DNA of 64,000 bases, from assembly GCF_017308985.1 (NCBI RefSeq), contig NZ_JADWPE010000003.1, positions 1 to 64,000 of the forward strand, written 5' to 3'. A model generated the notes under the pieces. That model made no database searches. It was given only the letters and a program-made list of their open reading frames with translations, and was not told where the DNA came from. A program made the position numbers and the translations under genes. Positions within the stretch are counted from its first letter, which is position 1. Each line of letters starts with the position of its first letter. Shown here piece after piece: positions 34,207 to 43,018 of this stretch. The stretch is from Lysobacter changpingensis. GTDB lineage: Bacteria > Pseudomonadota > Gammaproteobacteria > Xanthomonadales > Xanthomonadaceae.

Positions 34207-35832
34207 TCACGCCACCAGCACCCCATCGCGCAACACCAGTCGCCGCGTAAGCCCCAACGCCTCCAGGAACGCCGCGTCATGGCTGATCACCACCAGCGCG
34301 CCGCGATAGCCCCGCAACGCGCGTTCGAGCTCGCGTGAAGCCCACAGGTCGAGGTTGTTCGTCGGCTCGTCGAGTACCAGCAACTGAGGCGCGGGCGAGG
34401 CGTGCAGCAGGCAGGCGAGCGAGGCGCGCAACCGTTGTCCGCCCGACAGCGCGGCGATGGGCAGGTGCATCTGCGCGCCACGGAACAGCCACCGCGCGAG
34501 CAGGTTCGCGCGTTCGACTTCGCCCAGCTGCGGCGTGCATGCGGCGAAGCAGGCGCTCAGCGTGCCCGCGCCATCGAACGCATCCAGCGCCTCCAGCCGT
34601 TGCGAAAGCAGCGCGACGCGCCCTTCGCTGCGTCGCACGCGGCCGGCGTGCGGCGCGAGGTCGCCGCTGATCAGCCGCGCGAGCGTCGTCTTTCCCGAGC
34701 CGTTCGCCCCTTCGATGGCGATGCGCTCGGGACCGCGGATATGCAGATCGATGCCGTCGCCGGCGAACAGCGCACGGCCGTCGTGCATCACCTGCAATCC
34801 CTGCCCGGAGAACATCAGGCGCGTGGACGGAACCTGCGTGGCGGGAAGCTCGATGGACAGATCCGGTTCCTCGCGCAGCGAACGTCGCGCCGTCGCGAGG
34901 CGTTCGCCGGCATCCGCCATGCGGTCCGCGTGGATTTCGTCGGAGCGCGCGGCCGATACCTGCGCGGCACGCTTGCGATTGCCCGCGACGATGCGCGCGA
35001 GTCCCGCATCGGGCGCGTTGCGGTTCGCATTGGCGGTGCGTCGTTCGTTGCGCTCGCGCGCCTGCTGGCGTTCGCGCTGCTCGCGCTTCACTGCCTGGCG
35101 AAGCTGGCGCACGTCGCGTTGTGCCGCTTCGGCTTCCACGCGCACGGCCTCGTCGTAGAAACCGAAGCCGCCGCCATACAACGACAGCTCCGATGTCTCC
35201 AGCGCGGCGATGCGGTCCATGCGTTCCAGCAGTTCGCGATCGTGGCTGGCGACGATCAGGCACCCGTCCCACGCCTCGATCGCCTGGTACAGGCGTTCGC
35301 GCGCCCGTGCATCGAGATGGTTCGACGGCTCGTCCAGCAGCAGGATGCGCGGCGCGCGCAACTGTTGTGCGGCCAGCGCGAGCGCCATCGTCTCGCCGCC
35401 GCTGAGCGTGTGCAGGCGGCGATCGAGCGAGAGGTGATCGAGCCCGAGTCGCGCCAGCGATGTGCGCGTGCGCTCCTCCAGATCCCAGTCGTCGCCGACG
35501 ATGTCGAACAGCTGCGGCTCCACGGCACCAGAAGCGATCGCGGCGAGCGCGTCGAGCCGCTTCGCCACGCCCAGCACCTCGCACACGCGCAGTTCGCCGG
35601 AAAGCATCAGTTGCTGCGGCAGATGACCGACGGTGCCGGACAGCTCGATCGTGCCCGACGCGGGCGCGAGCTCGCCCGCGAGCAGGCGCAGCAGCGTGCT
35701 CTTGCCCGCGCCATTGGGCGCGACCAGGCCGGTTCGCCCGGCGCCGAGCGTGAAAGCGAGATGGTCGAAGACCGGCGTGCCATCCGGCCAGGCGAAGCAG
35801 AGATTGGAAACGCGAACGTGCGCGTGCGTCAT
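34207..35832 (-). CDS. ABC-F family ATP-binding protein
   Basis: A 541-residue soluble protein with two ABC ATPase domains and no membrane segments. Domain 1: Walker A APNGAGKST (38-46), signature LSGGE, Walker B ILLLDEPSNHLD. Domain 2: Walker A GANGSGKTT, signature ALSGGQ, Walker B LLVLDEPTNNLD and switch His in VVISHDAAFLE. A charged linker (about 225-290, rich in R/E/Q) joins them. ABC-F proteins act on ribosomes as translation factors or antibiotic-resistance proteins; which applies is not visible. GGAGG seven bases upstream supports ATG 35832. Confidence 0.94.
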   Translation of the reverse strand: MTHAHVRVSNLCFAWPDGTPVFDHLAFTLGAGRTGLVAPNGAGKSTLLRLLAGELAPASGTIELSGTVGHLPQQLMLSGELRVCEVLGVAKRLDALAAIASGAVEPQLFDIVGDDWDLEERTRTSLARLGLDHLSLDRRLHTLSGGETMALALAAQQLRAPRILLLDEPSNHLDARARERLYQAIEAWDGCLIVASHDRELLERMDRIAALETSELSLYGGGFGFYDEAVRVEAEAAQRDVRQLRQAVKREQRERQQARERNERRTANANRNAPDAGLARIVAGNRKRAAQVSAARSDEIHADRMADAGERLATARRSLREEPDLSIELPATQVPSTRLMFSGQGLQVMHDGRALFAGDGIDLHIRGPERIAIEGANGSGKTTLARLISGDLAPHAGRVRRSEGRVALLSQRLEALDAFDGAGTLSACFAACTPQLGEVERANLLARWLFRGAQMHLPIAALSGGQRLRASLACLLHASPAPQLLVLDEPTNNLDLWASRELERALRGYRGALVVISHDAAFLEALGLTRRLVLRDGVLVA

Positions 35833-36046
35833 GGGCGACCTCCATCGGCCGGCGGACGGTTCCGCGCGGCGATCAGAACGGCGGTGGACGCGGGCGCGTC
35901 GACCGGCTACGGGTTCTGCGAAAGGGGTCGTGCGATCACATGACGCGTGGGGATCTCCGTGCTGCCGTCGCGAACGCGCGTGGCAGGGCGCGCATTATCG
36001 GCCGCCTGGAGCGGATTGTCGCGTGTGGAGGGCCGATCCGTTCAGC

Positions 36047-36070
36047 CGGCCCGGCTGCATCGCCGGGCCG
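36047..36070 (-). terminator. Hairpin at the end of the galactose operon
   Basis: CGGCCCGGC and GCCGGGCCG form a perfect 9-bp stem around a 6-base loop (TGCATC), beginning 6 bases beyond the stop codon of the last gene of the minus-strand operon. No T-run is present. Confidence 0.6.
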
Positions 36071-36075
36071 CGCCA

Positions 36076-37104
36076 TCAGAACGTGCCGAAGCGGATCTTC
36101 ACGCCGCCGCCGGGCACGCCGTTGATCACGCCGATCTCGTCGGGACCGAACTGGTACACCGCCGGCCACGTATGACGGAAGCCGAACGGCCAGGCGGGCT
36201 GCGTCACGCGCTGCCAGGTCGCGCCATCGTCGTCGCTGAAGGTGACTTCGTTCTGGCACGAGGTGACGAACACGGTGCCGCGCGTGGTGGTCGTCAGCTG
36301 CGGGCCGCAACGCTGGCCGGCGAGCGGCGTGCCCAGGCCTTCGGGCCAGGTGACGCCGTCCTTCGACGTCTTCGTCGACACGGGGCATTGCGGGTCGTCG
36401 CCACAGGTCTCGAACACGAGCAGGTAGCGGCCGTCCCGCATGCGCGACATCACCGGCATGCCGGGACGCAGCTTGCCACCGCCGGGTTCCTTCACGAGGA
36501 TCGACTTCGCGCCCCAGGTCCTGCCGCCATCGCGCGAGAGCCGCTGCGACACGACCTGGTTGTACGACGGCGTGCCGTCGGCGAGCGTCTCGTCGGCGTA
36601 CAGCACCGACAGCGCGCCGTCCGCGAGCTGCGTGAACACCGGCTCCCACACGCCGCGATCCTTGCGTCCGCGCGGGTCTTCGTTGCGGTCGATCGTGCTC
36701 AGGAAACGCCAGGTCCGGCCGTCGTCGTCGCTGGCGTGCACGTTGAGGCGGTACGACTCGCCGTCGATCAGCGAACGCATGCCGAGCAGCACGCGCCCGC
36801 CCGGCAGCACGAACAGTTCGCCGTTGTCGATCTTCCGGCCCGGCTCGGCGACGCTCGACAGCGGCGTCCATTCGCGACCGCGCGCGTCGCTCACGGAGAT
36901 CGCCAGCGTGCTCGGCGCATCGTCGTGGAAGCGCGTGGTCACCGCGAGCCAGCGGCCGTCGTGAAGGCGTGCGAGCCGGCCCCATGCAGCCCTGCTTTCG
37001 GCGACGGTGGCGGTTTCGGTCCACTTCACCGTCGCCGTCGCGCAGGGCGCGAAGGCGAGGACGGCGAGTGCCAGCAGGGTGCGGCGCAGCGTGCGCATCA
37101 TCAT
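36076..37104 (-). CDS. Secreted sialidase-fold (BNR-repeat) protein
   Basis: A 342-residue protein with a signal peptide (MMMRTLRRTLLALAVLAFAP ..., about 1-25). Repeated Asp-box motifs (S-x-D-x-G-x-T-W: ASDDDGRTWRFL, LSRDGGRTWGAK, KTSKDGVTWPEG, FSDDDGATWQRV) define a six-bladed propeller of the sialidase superfamily. Its blade motifs resemble the second such protein at 43019-44596. No sialic acid catabolic gene is present and the operon is for galactose, so an exo-arabinanase-like (GH93-type) or other glycosidase role fits better than true neuraminidase (inference). It starts two bases after the symporter stop. Several overlapping ATGs (37104, 37101, 37098) are possible. Confidence 0.82.
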   Translation of the reverse strand: MMMRTLRRTLLALAVLAFAPCATATVKWTETATVAESRAAWGRLARLHDGRWLAVTTRFHDDAPSTLAISVSDARGREWTPLSSVAEPGRKIDNGELFVLPGGRVLLGMRSLIDGESYRLNVHASDDDGRTWRFLSTIDRNEDPRGRKDRGVWEPVFTQLADGALSVLYADETLADGTPSYNQVVSQRLSRDGGRTWGAKSILVKEPGGGKLRPGMPVMSRMRDGRYLLVFETCGDDPQCPVSTKTSKDGVTWPEGLGTPLAGQRCGPQLTTTTRGTVFVTSCQNEVTFSDDDGATWQRVTQPAWPFGFRHTWPAVYQFGPDEIGVINGVPGGGVKIRFGTF

Positions 37105-37106
37105 GA

Positions 37107-38666
37107 TCACCAGAACGTCGCGTACAGCGCGACGAGGATCGCCAGCACCGCGAGCGACGCGACGTTGAACGACGGCGCCGACGCATAGCTCACGTCGTCG
37201 GTGCGGATGCGGTCGCGCGCGCCGCTGGCGGGCGTCATCAGCGCGACCACCGTCGCGAGCACGAACGACAGCAGGAACACGATGCCGATGCGGTCCATGA
37301 AGGGCAGGTCCGGCCACAACAGCTTCAACACCAGCGACAGCACGAACGAGCCGATCGCGGCGGCGAGCGCGCCGGCCTCGTTCGCGCGCTTCCAGAACAG
37401 GCCCTGCAGGAAGATCACCACGATGCCCGGCGTGAAGAAGCCGGTGAACTCCTGGATGTACTGGAAGCCCTGGTCGAAGCTGCCCAGCAGCGGACGCGCG
37501 GTGAGCACGGCGACGATGATCGACACGGCGGCGGTGATGCGGCCCACGCGCACCAGCTTCGGCTGCGAGGCCTGCGTGTTGCGCTTGGCGTAGAAGTCGA
37601 GGGTGAAGATCGTCGCGACCGAATTGATCTTCGATGCGAGCGAGGCGACGATCGCCGCCACCAGCGCGGCGAACACCAGCCCCAGCACGCCGCTGGGCAG
37701 CAGGCGCATCATCGTGGGATACGCCGCGTCGGGGCGTTCCAGCGACGGCGCCAGCATCACCGCGGCGATGCCCGGCAGCACCACGATCACCGGCATCAGC
37801 AGCTTCAGGAACGCGGCGAACACCACGCCCTTCTGCGCCTCGCGGATGTCCTTGGCGGCCAGTGCGCGCTGGATGATGTACTGGTTGAAGCCCCAGTAGC
37901 TCAGGTTCGCGATCCACAAGCCGCCCAGCAGCACCGACAGGCCCGGCAGGTCCTTGTAGAAGGGGTTGGACGGGTCGAGGATCATCTCGAACTTCGCCGG
38001 ATGCGTGGTCCACAGCGTGTGGAAGCCCGCGACGATGCTGCCGTTGCCGATCTGCCCGAGCGTGATGCCGGTGACCAGCAATCCGCCCAGCACCAGCAGC
38101 GTGACCTGCACGATGTCGGTCAGCGCCACGGCCTTGAGTCCGCCATACAGCTGGTAGGCGAGGGCGAACAGGCCCAGCAGCACCAGCGCCACCGTCTGGT
38201 CGAGGCCGGCGACCTGCGACACCGCGATCGAACCCAGCCACAGGATCGAGGTCAGGTTCACGAACACGTACAGCCCCAGCCAGAACACCGCCATCAGCGT
38301 GCGGATGCGGTTGCCGTACCGTTCCTCCAGGAACTGCGGCATCGTCGTGACCTGGTTGCGCAGGAAGATCGGCAGGAACCACTTGCCGACGATCAGCAGC
38401 GTCACCGCGCCCATCCATTCGTACGACGCGATGGCAAGGCCGATCGCATAGCCCGAGCCGGACATGCCGATGATCTGTTCGGCGGAAATGTTCGCCGCGA
38501 TCAGCGACGCGCCGATCGCCCACCAGGGCAGGGCGCGGCTGGCGAGGAAGTAGTCCTGCGCCGATTTCTGGTGCCCGCCTTTCTCGCGCGAGACCCACTG
38601 CGCCAGCACGAAGATGCCTGCGAGGTAGGCCAGCACGATGCCGACGTCGAGGGGGGAAAGGCTCAT
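37107..38666 (-). CDS. Sodium/solute symporter (SglT-type sugar transporter)
   Basis: A 519-residue protein with about 14 membrane segments from residue 5 to the C-terminus. Family marks include AQDYFLASRALPWWAIGASL, NISAEQIIGMSGSGYAIGLA (the Na+ site region), YGGLKAVALTDIVQ and the A-x-x-A-S-L-A-S-K-x-N-S segment of helix 8. These are features of the SSS/SglT branch that carries galactose or glucose with Na+. Between the sialidase-fold and lactonase genes in the operon, it most likely imports the galactose released outside the inner membrane. Confidence 0.93.
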   Translation of the reverse strand: MSLSPLDVGIVLAYLAGIFVLAQWVSREKGGHQKSAQDYFLASRALPWWAIGASLIAANISAEQIIGMSGSGYAIGLAIASYEWMGAVTLLIVGKWFLPIFLRNQVTTMPQFLEERYGNRIRTLMAVFWLGLYVFVNLTSILWLGSIAVSQVAGLDQTVALVLLGLFALAYQLYGGLKAVALTDIVQVTLLVLGGLLVTGITLGQIGNGSIVAGFHTLWTTHPAKFEMILDPSNPFYKDLPGLSVLLGGLWIANLSYWGFNQYIIQRALAAKDIREAQKGVVFAAFLKLLMPVIVVLPGIAAVMLAPSLERPDAAYPTMMRLLPSGVLGLVFAALVAAIVASLASKINSVATIFTLDFYAKRNTQASQPKLVRVGRITAAVSIIVAVLTARPLLGSFDQGFQYIQEFTGFFTPGIVVIFLQGLFWKRANEAGALAAAIGSFVLSLVLKLLWPDLPFMDRIGIVFLLSFVLATVVALMTPASGARDRIRTDDVSYASAPSFNVASLAVLAILVALYATFW

Positions 38667-38697
38667 CCGCTAAATCTCCGCAGGGTGGGGCGCGGCG

Positions 38698-39603
38698 TCA
38701 GCGACGCGGCGCGGCATCGGGGTCGCCGGCGAAACGCGGCTCGCGCAGGCCTTTGAGGCCGGGCTCGAACGCGAACACGTCGCCGGCATGGCGATCGATG
38801 GAGCGCGCAACGTCGGTCAGGCCGTCGTGCGCACTGGTGACGTACAGCGTGGACAGTGCCGGGCCGCCGAACGCGGGGCGCGTGGGCTGCACGGTGGGCA
38901 TCGCGACGACGCGATCCTCCACGCCATCGGTGCGATAGCGCACGACGCGCGACGCGCCCCATTGCGCGTTCCACACGCCGCCTTCGCGGTCGACGCACGA
39001 GCCGTCGGGCTCGCCGCCTTCCAGCGCGGTGAGATCGACGAAGGTCGAGACGCTGCCGACCTCATCGCCATACTCGCAGCGCAGGATCTTCTTCTGCAGC
39101 GAATCGCAGAAGTACATCGTGGCGCCGTCGGGACTGAAGGCGACCGAGTTGGCGATGGCGACGCGCGGCAGCGGCAACTCGTGCAGCTGAAGGTCCGCGT
39201 CGAGTCGCAGGAACGTACCGACCGCCTGTTTCGGCCCCTGCGCGGGTTCGTGCAAGGTGCCGAAGACGAAACGTCCCTGGCGGTCGCAGGCGCCGTCGTT
39301 CGCGCGCGTGTCCGGTGCGATGGGAAGCGTGCGGATGTCGCGGACCTCGCCGCTGACCGTATTGAAGAACGCAAGCCGCGAGGCCAGTGCGAGCAGCAGC
39401 CAGCCATCGGCGACGCACAACGCGAACGACGCCAGGCGCTCCGGCATCGGCCAGCTGCGCACCGTCCCGTCGGCGGGCACGTAGCGCCACAGCATCGAGG
39501 CGTGGATGTCGGTCCAGTACAGCGCCTGCGCGCGGTCGCACCACACGACGCCTTCGCCGAGCCGGTTGCCCGCCTGCACCGCGACGCGGACGCCGCTGTT
39601 CAA
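38698..39603 (-). CDS. SMP-30/gluconolactonase family sugar lactonase
   Basis: A 301-residue six-bladed propeller lactonase. The metal site residues of the SMP-30 family are visible: Glu in NRLGEGVVW, Asn in TRANDGACDRQGRFVFGT and Asp in VAFSPDGATMYFCDS. The start is TTG 39603, overlapping the stop of the dehydrogenase gene (TTGA), with a GGAGG six bases upstream, so translation is coupled. In this operon it would hydrolyse galactono-1,4-lactone made by the dehydrogenase to galactonate. Confidence 0.9.
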   Translation of the reverse strand: MNSGVRVAVQAGNRLGEGVVWCDRAQALYWTDIHASMLWRYVPADGTVRSWPMPERLASFALCVADGWLLLALASRLAFFNTVSGEVRDIRTLPIAPDTRANDGACDRQGRFVFGTLHEPAQGPKQAVGTFLRLDADLQLHELPLPRVAIANSVAFSPDGATMYFCDSLQKKILRCEYGDEVGSVSTFVDLTALEGGEPDGSCVDREGGVWNAQWGASRVVRYRTDGVEDRVVAMPTVQPTRPAFGGPALSTLYVTSAHDGLTDVARSIDRHAGDVFAFEPGLKGLREPRFAGDPDAAPRR

Positions 39604-40361
39604 ACCCAGCCTCCGTCGACGATGAAGTCCTGGCCGGTGCACATGCGGCTGTCGTCGGCGGCGAGGAACAGCGCCATGCGCGCCAGGTCCTCCGCCTTCA
39701 GATGGCCCGGCAGGCACTGCGAACGCGCGATCTGCGCCTCGCCTTCGGCGTCGAGCCACAGGCGCTGCTGCTTCTCGGTGATCACCCAGCCCGGCACGAG
39801 CGCGTTGATGCGGATGCGGTCGCGGCCGAGTTCGCGCGCCAGTCCGTTCACCAGTCCGTGCACGGCGGATTTCGCCATCGCGTACATCGGGTAGCCCGCG
39901 TTCTTGATCATCCAGCCGGTCGAGCCCAGGCAGATCACCGAGCCGCCGCCGAGCGCGCGCATGTCGTCCACGACCGCCTGCGTCGCGAAGTACTGATGGC
40001 GCAGGTTCACGGCGATGTTGCGTTCGAAGTCCGCCGGCGTGGTGCTGCCGAAGGCGTGGCGCACGTCGTTCGCCGCGTTGTTGACCAGCACGCCGATGCG
40101 GCCGATGCGTTCGCGCGCGTGCGTGATCGCGCCGTGCAGCGCGTCGAGGTCGGTGACGTCGCAGCGCAGGTACACGGGCGCGTGTTCGACGTCCGCCAAC
40201 GCATCGATCAGTGCGCGCGCGCCTTCATCGTCGATGTCGAGGAAGGCGACGCGTGCGCCCTGTCGCGCGAAATGCTCGACGAAGCCCGCGCCGATGCCGG
40301 TTGCGCCGCCGGTGATCAGGACCGCGCGGCCCGCGAGGCTGGGGTAGGTCGCCATCGTCAT
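39600..40361 (-). CDS. SDR-family sugar (probably D-galactose) 1-dehydrogenase
   Basis: A 253-residue short-chain dehydrogenase: cofactor motif TGGATGIG (17-24), acidic residue in FLDIDDEGA favouring NAD+, NNAAND, catalytic Ser in CLGSTGWM, and the YxxxK pair in MYAMAKSAVHGL, ending in GQDFIVDGGWV. Sandwiched between dgoD and the lactonase it is well placed to oxidise galactose to galactonolactone; L-arabinose or fucose could also be accepted. ATG 40361 (GGAG 11 bases upstream) is chosen; GTG 40370 overlaps the dgoD stop. Confidence 0.9.
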   Translation of the reverse strand: MTMATYPSLAGRAVLITGGATGIGAGFVEHFARQGARVAFLDIDDEGARALIDALADVEHAPVYLRCDVTDLDALHGAITHARERIGRIGVLVNNAANDVRHAFGSTTPADFERNIAVNLRHQYFATQAVVDDMRALGGGSVICLGSTGWMIKNAGYPMYAMAKSAVHGLVNGLARELGRDRIRINALVPGWVITEKQQRLWLDAEGEAQIARSQCLPGHLKAEDLARMALFLAADDSRMCTGQDFIVDGGWV

Positions 40362-40366
40362 GGTGC

Positions 40367-41515
40367 TCACCACTCCGCCACGCTGCCGTCGGCGTGGCGC
40401 CAGATCGGATTGCGCCAGCGGTGGCCTTCGGCGGCGCGTTCGTTCACGTAGTCCTGGTTGATCTCGATGCCCAGGCCCGGGCCCTGCGGGATCGCGACGT
40501 AGCCGCCTTCGTAGGCGAACGGCGCGCGATCGGTGAGGTAATCGAGCAGGTCGTTGTTCGCGTTGTAATGGATGCCCAGGCTCTGTTCCTGGATGAAAGC
40601 GTTGTAGCAGACCGCATCCAGCTGCAGGTTCGCGGCCAGCGCGATCGGACCCAGCGGGCAGTGCAGCGCGAGCGCGACGTCGAAGGCTTCGGCCATCGCG
40701 GCGATCTTGCGGGTTTCGGTGATGCCGCCCGAATGCGAGGGATCGGGCTGGATGATGTCCACGCCGCCGGTCTGCAGCACGCGCTTGAAGTCGTACCGCG
40801 AATACAGCCGCTCGCCCAGCGCAATCGGGGCAGGGGAGAGCGCTGCGAGTTCCGGGATGCATTCCAGGTGTTCGGACAGTACCGGCTCCTCGATGAACAT
40901 CAGGCCGAACGGCGCCAGTTCGCGCATCAGGACCTTCGCCATCGGCTTGTGCACGCGGCCGTGGAAATCCACCGCGAGGCCGACTTCGCGGCCGACGGCA
41001 TCGCGCACGGCCTGCACGTTTTCAAGCACGCGCGAGACCTTCTCGTGCGTGTCGACGAACTGCACTTCCTCGGTGGCGTTCATCTTGACCGCGCTGAAGC
41101 CGCGCGCGACGGCGTCCTTCGCGGCGCGTGCGGTTTCGGCGGGACGGTCGCCGCCGATCCACGAATACACGCGGATGCGATCGCGCACCTGGCCGCCGAG
41201 CAACGCGTGCACCGGCACGCCGAGCGCCTTTCCGTGGATGTCCCACAGCGCCTGGTCGATGCCGGCCAGGGCGCTCATCAGGATCGGGCCGCCGCGGTAG
41301 AAACCGCCGCGGTACATGACGTTCCAGTGGTCCTCGATGAAACGCGGGTCCTTGCCGATCAGGTAATCGGACAGCTCGTCCACGGCGGCGGCGACGGTGT
41401 GCGCGCGACCTTCGACGATGGGCTCTCCCCAGCCGGTAATGCCGGCGTCGGTGTCGATGCGCACGAAACACCAGCGCGGCGGCACGAGGAAAGTGGTGAT
41501 GGCGGTGATCTTCAT
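40367..41515 (-). CDS. dgoD: D-galactonate dehydratase
   Basis: A 382-residue enolase-superfamily enzyme, exactly the length of E. coli DgoD and colinear with it: start MKITAITTFLVPPRW, GFYRGGPILMSALAGIDQAL, VDFHGRVHKPMAKVLMREL, FIEEPVLSEHLE, DIIQPDPSHSGGITE, HCPLGPIALAANLQLD and ending RWRNPIWRHADGSVAEW. Metal ligands Asp (VDFHG), Glu (IEEPV) and Glu (ALGERL) and the catalytic histidines are kept. It turns D-galactonate into 2-dehydro-3-deoxy-galactonate. It lies 32 bases after dgoA. Confidence 0.97.
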   Translation of the reverse strand: MKITAITTFLVPPRWCFVRIDTDAGITGWGEPIVEGRAHTVAAAVDELSDYLIGKDPRFIEDHWNVMYRGGFYRGGPILMSALAGIDQALWDIHGKALGVPVHALLGGQVRDRIRVYSWIGGDRPAETARAAKDAVARGFSAVKMNATEEVQFVDTHEKVSRVLENVQAVRDAVGREVGLAVDFHGRVHKPMAKVLMRELAPFGLMFIEEPVLSEHLECIPELAALSPAPIALGERLYSRYDFKRVLQTGGVDIIQPDPSHSGGITETRKIAAMAEAFDVALALHCPLGPIALAANLQLDAVCYNAFIQEQSLGIHYNANNDLLDYLTDRAPFAYEGGYVAIPQGPGLGIEINQDYVNERAAEGHRWRNPIWRHADGSVAEW

Positions 41516-41547
41516 GCGTGGGGGTCCGTGCTCGTTGCTTGCGTCGG

Positions 41548-42174
41548 TCAGGTGCGGTTGATGGAATTCCAGCCATCGACGAAGGCGCGTGCGCGACGCG
41601 CGACTTCGTTCGCGTCGATGCCCGGCGAATACAGCGCCGAGCCGATGCCGAAGCCGGCCGCGCCGGCCTTGCGGTAGGGCGCCATGTTGTCGGGCGTGAT
41701 GCCGCCCACGGGCAGCAGCGCGGTGCCCTTGGGCAGCACGCTCGACCATGCCTTCAACACGGAGGGCGGGAGTTGTTCGGCGGGAAAAAGCTTCAGCGCA
41801 TCGGCGCCCGCGGCGAGCGCGGCGAAAGCTTCGGTCGGCGTCGCCACGCCCGGGGTGCAGACCATGCCGGCGACCTTCGCGGCGCGGACCACGGTCGTGT
41901 CGCCGTGCGGCATGACGATGAGTTTTCCGCCGGCGTCCTTCACCTGCGACACCTGGTCGGGCGTGAGCACGGTGCCGGCGCCGACGAGGGCGCGGTCGCC
42001 GAACTCGCGCGCGAGCAACGCGATGCTCTCCAGCGGCTGCGGCGAGTTGAGCGGAACTTCGAGTGCGCGGAAACCGGCGTCGAACAGCGCGGTTCCCACC
42101 GGCAACGCGTCCTGCGGGGTGAGCCCCCGCAGGATCGCAACCAGGGGAAGGGGTTGCAGCCAGGCGGTGCTCAT
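41548..42174 (-). CDS. dgoA: 2-dehydro-3-deoxy-6-phosphogalactonate aldolase
   Basis: A 208-residue KDPG/KDPGal-type class I aldolase: PLVAILRGLTPQDALPVGTA, EVPLNSPQPLESI (the PLNSP motif is typical of the galactonate branch), GAGTVLTPDQV and the Schiff-base lysine in ALKLFPAEQ. It splits the phosphorylated keto acid into pyruvate and glyceraldehyde-3-phosphate. ATG 42174 is preferred to GTG 42180. It follows the GntR gene by 37 bases and precedes dgoD in the same operon. Confidence 0.94.
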   Translation of the reverse strand: MSTAWLQPLPLVAILRGLTPQDALPVGTALFDAGFRALEVPLNSPQPLESIALLAREFGDRALVGAGTVLTPDQVSQVKDAGGKLIVMPHGDTTVVRAAKVAGMVCTPGVATPTEAFAALAAGADALKLFPAEQLPPSVLKAWSSVLPKGTALLPVGGITPDNMAPYRKAGAAGFGIGSALYSPGIDANEVARRARAFVDGWNSINRT

Positions 42175-42211
42175 GCGCACTCCGTCGATGTGTGGGGTTG
42201 CGTGTCCCGGG

Positions 42212-42928
42212 CTAGCGAGCCGTCTTGCGCGCGCGCCCTCGTCGTTTGATGTTCGCGCGCGAGTCCACGATCATGCCGTGCATCGCCTCGCGCGCGGATT
42301 CGGGCCGTTTCAGCCGGATCGCGTCGTACACCGCGAAATGCCGCGGCAGCGAATACTTGAAATCCACCGCGGTCTTCGCCGACAGCAGGAAGTACGCGCC
42401 CAGCGCCGTGTCGATCACCGAGAACAGCGAGCCCATCAGCTCGTTGTTGGCCGCGTCGAGCACGCACTCGTGGAATTCCAGGTCGGCCTTCGCCCAGGCG
42501 TCGAGATCCTGCGCCGCCGCCATCGCCTCGTACGCGGCCTTGATGCGCGCCAGCTGCTCCGGCGTGCGCTTGCGCGCCGCCGCGGCTGCGGCAGCCGGTT
42601 CGATGATCTCGCGCATCTCCACCAGCTTCTCGACGAAGTCCTCCGTCGGCATCGACGCGCAGCGCCACGCCAGGATGTCCGCGTCGAGCTGGTTCCAGTA
42701 GCGCGTGTCGCGCACGCGCGAGCCGGTTTTCTGCCTGGTCTCGATCAAGCCCTTGGAACCGAGCACCTTCAGCGCCTCGCGCAGTGCCGTGCGGCTGACT
42801 GCCATGCGCTGCGCCAGCGCTTCCTCGCGCGGCAGCAGTTCGCCCGGCTTGATCTCGCCGCTCACGATCATCCGGCCGATTTCCTGGATGACCTGGTTGT
42901 GCAGGTTCCGTACCGCGATCTGTCTCAC
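42212..42928 (-). CDS. dgoR: GntR/FadR-family regulator (DgoR-like)
   Basis: A 238-residue repressor: winged helix (IQEIGRMIVSGEIKPGELLP, AVSRTALREALKVLGSKGLI) and an all-helical FCD effector domain with metal-ligand histidines and acidic residues (DLEFHECVLDAANN, PRHFAVYDAI). The region RYWNQLDADILAWR and the EIIEPAAAAAAA helix are like E. coli DgoR. GTG 42928 is preferred because GGAGGGGG lies five bases upstream. It is the first gene of the galactonate operon, with a 19-bp near-palindrome 33 bases before its start that recurs at two other promoters of this region. Effector probably galactonate (inference). Confidence 0.92.
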   Translation of the reverse strand: MRQIAVRNLHNQVIQEIGRMIVSGEIKPGELLPREEALAQRMAVSRTALREALKVLGSKGLIETRQKTGSRVRDTRYWNQLDADILAWRCASMPTEDFVEKLVEMREIIEPAAAAAAARKRTPEQLARIKAAYEAMAAAQDLDAWAKADLEFHECVLDAANNELMGSLFSVIDTALGAYFLLSAKTAVDFKYSLPRHFAVYDAIRLKRPESAREAMHGMIVDSRANIKRRGRARKTAR

Positions 42929-42960
42929 TGGTCCCCCTCCGCGACGCATCCGGCGTCGCT

Positions 42961-42979
42961 CCTATTATCCGACAATAGG
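42961..42979. promoter_or_regulatory. Putative GntR operator, site 1
   Basis: CCTATTATCCGACAATAGG is a 19-bp palindrome with a single mismatched pair, 33 bases upstream of the regulator gene. Closely matching sites lie at 49911-49929 and 51145-51163 (shared core ATC-N-GACAAT). Confidence 0.65.
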
Positions 42980-43018
42980 GGTATAGCATGAGTTCGGTTG
43001 CACGTACCGCTTCGAGGT

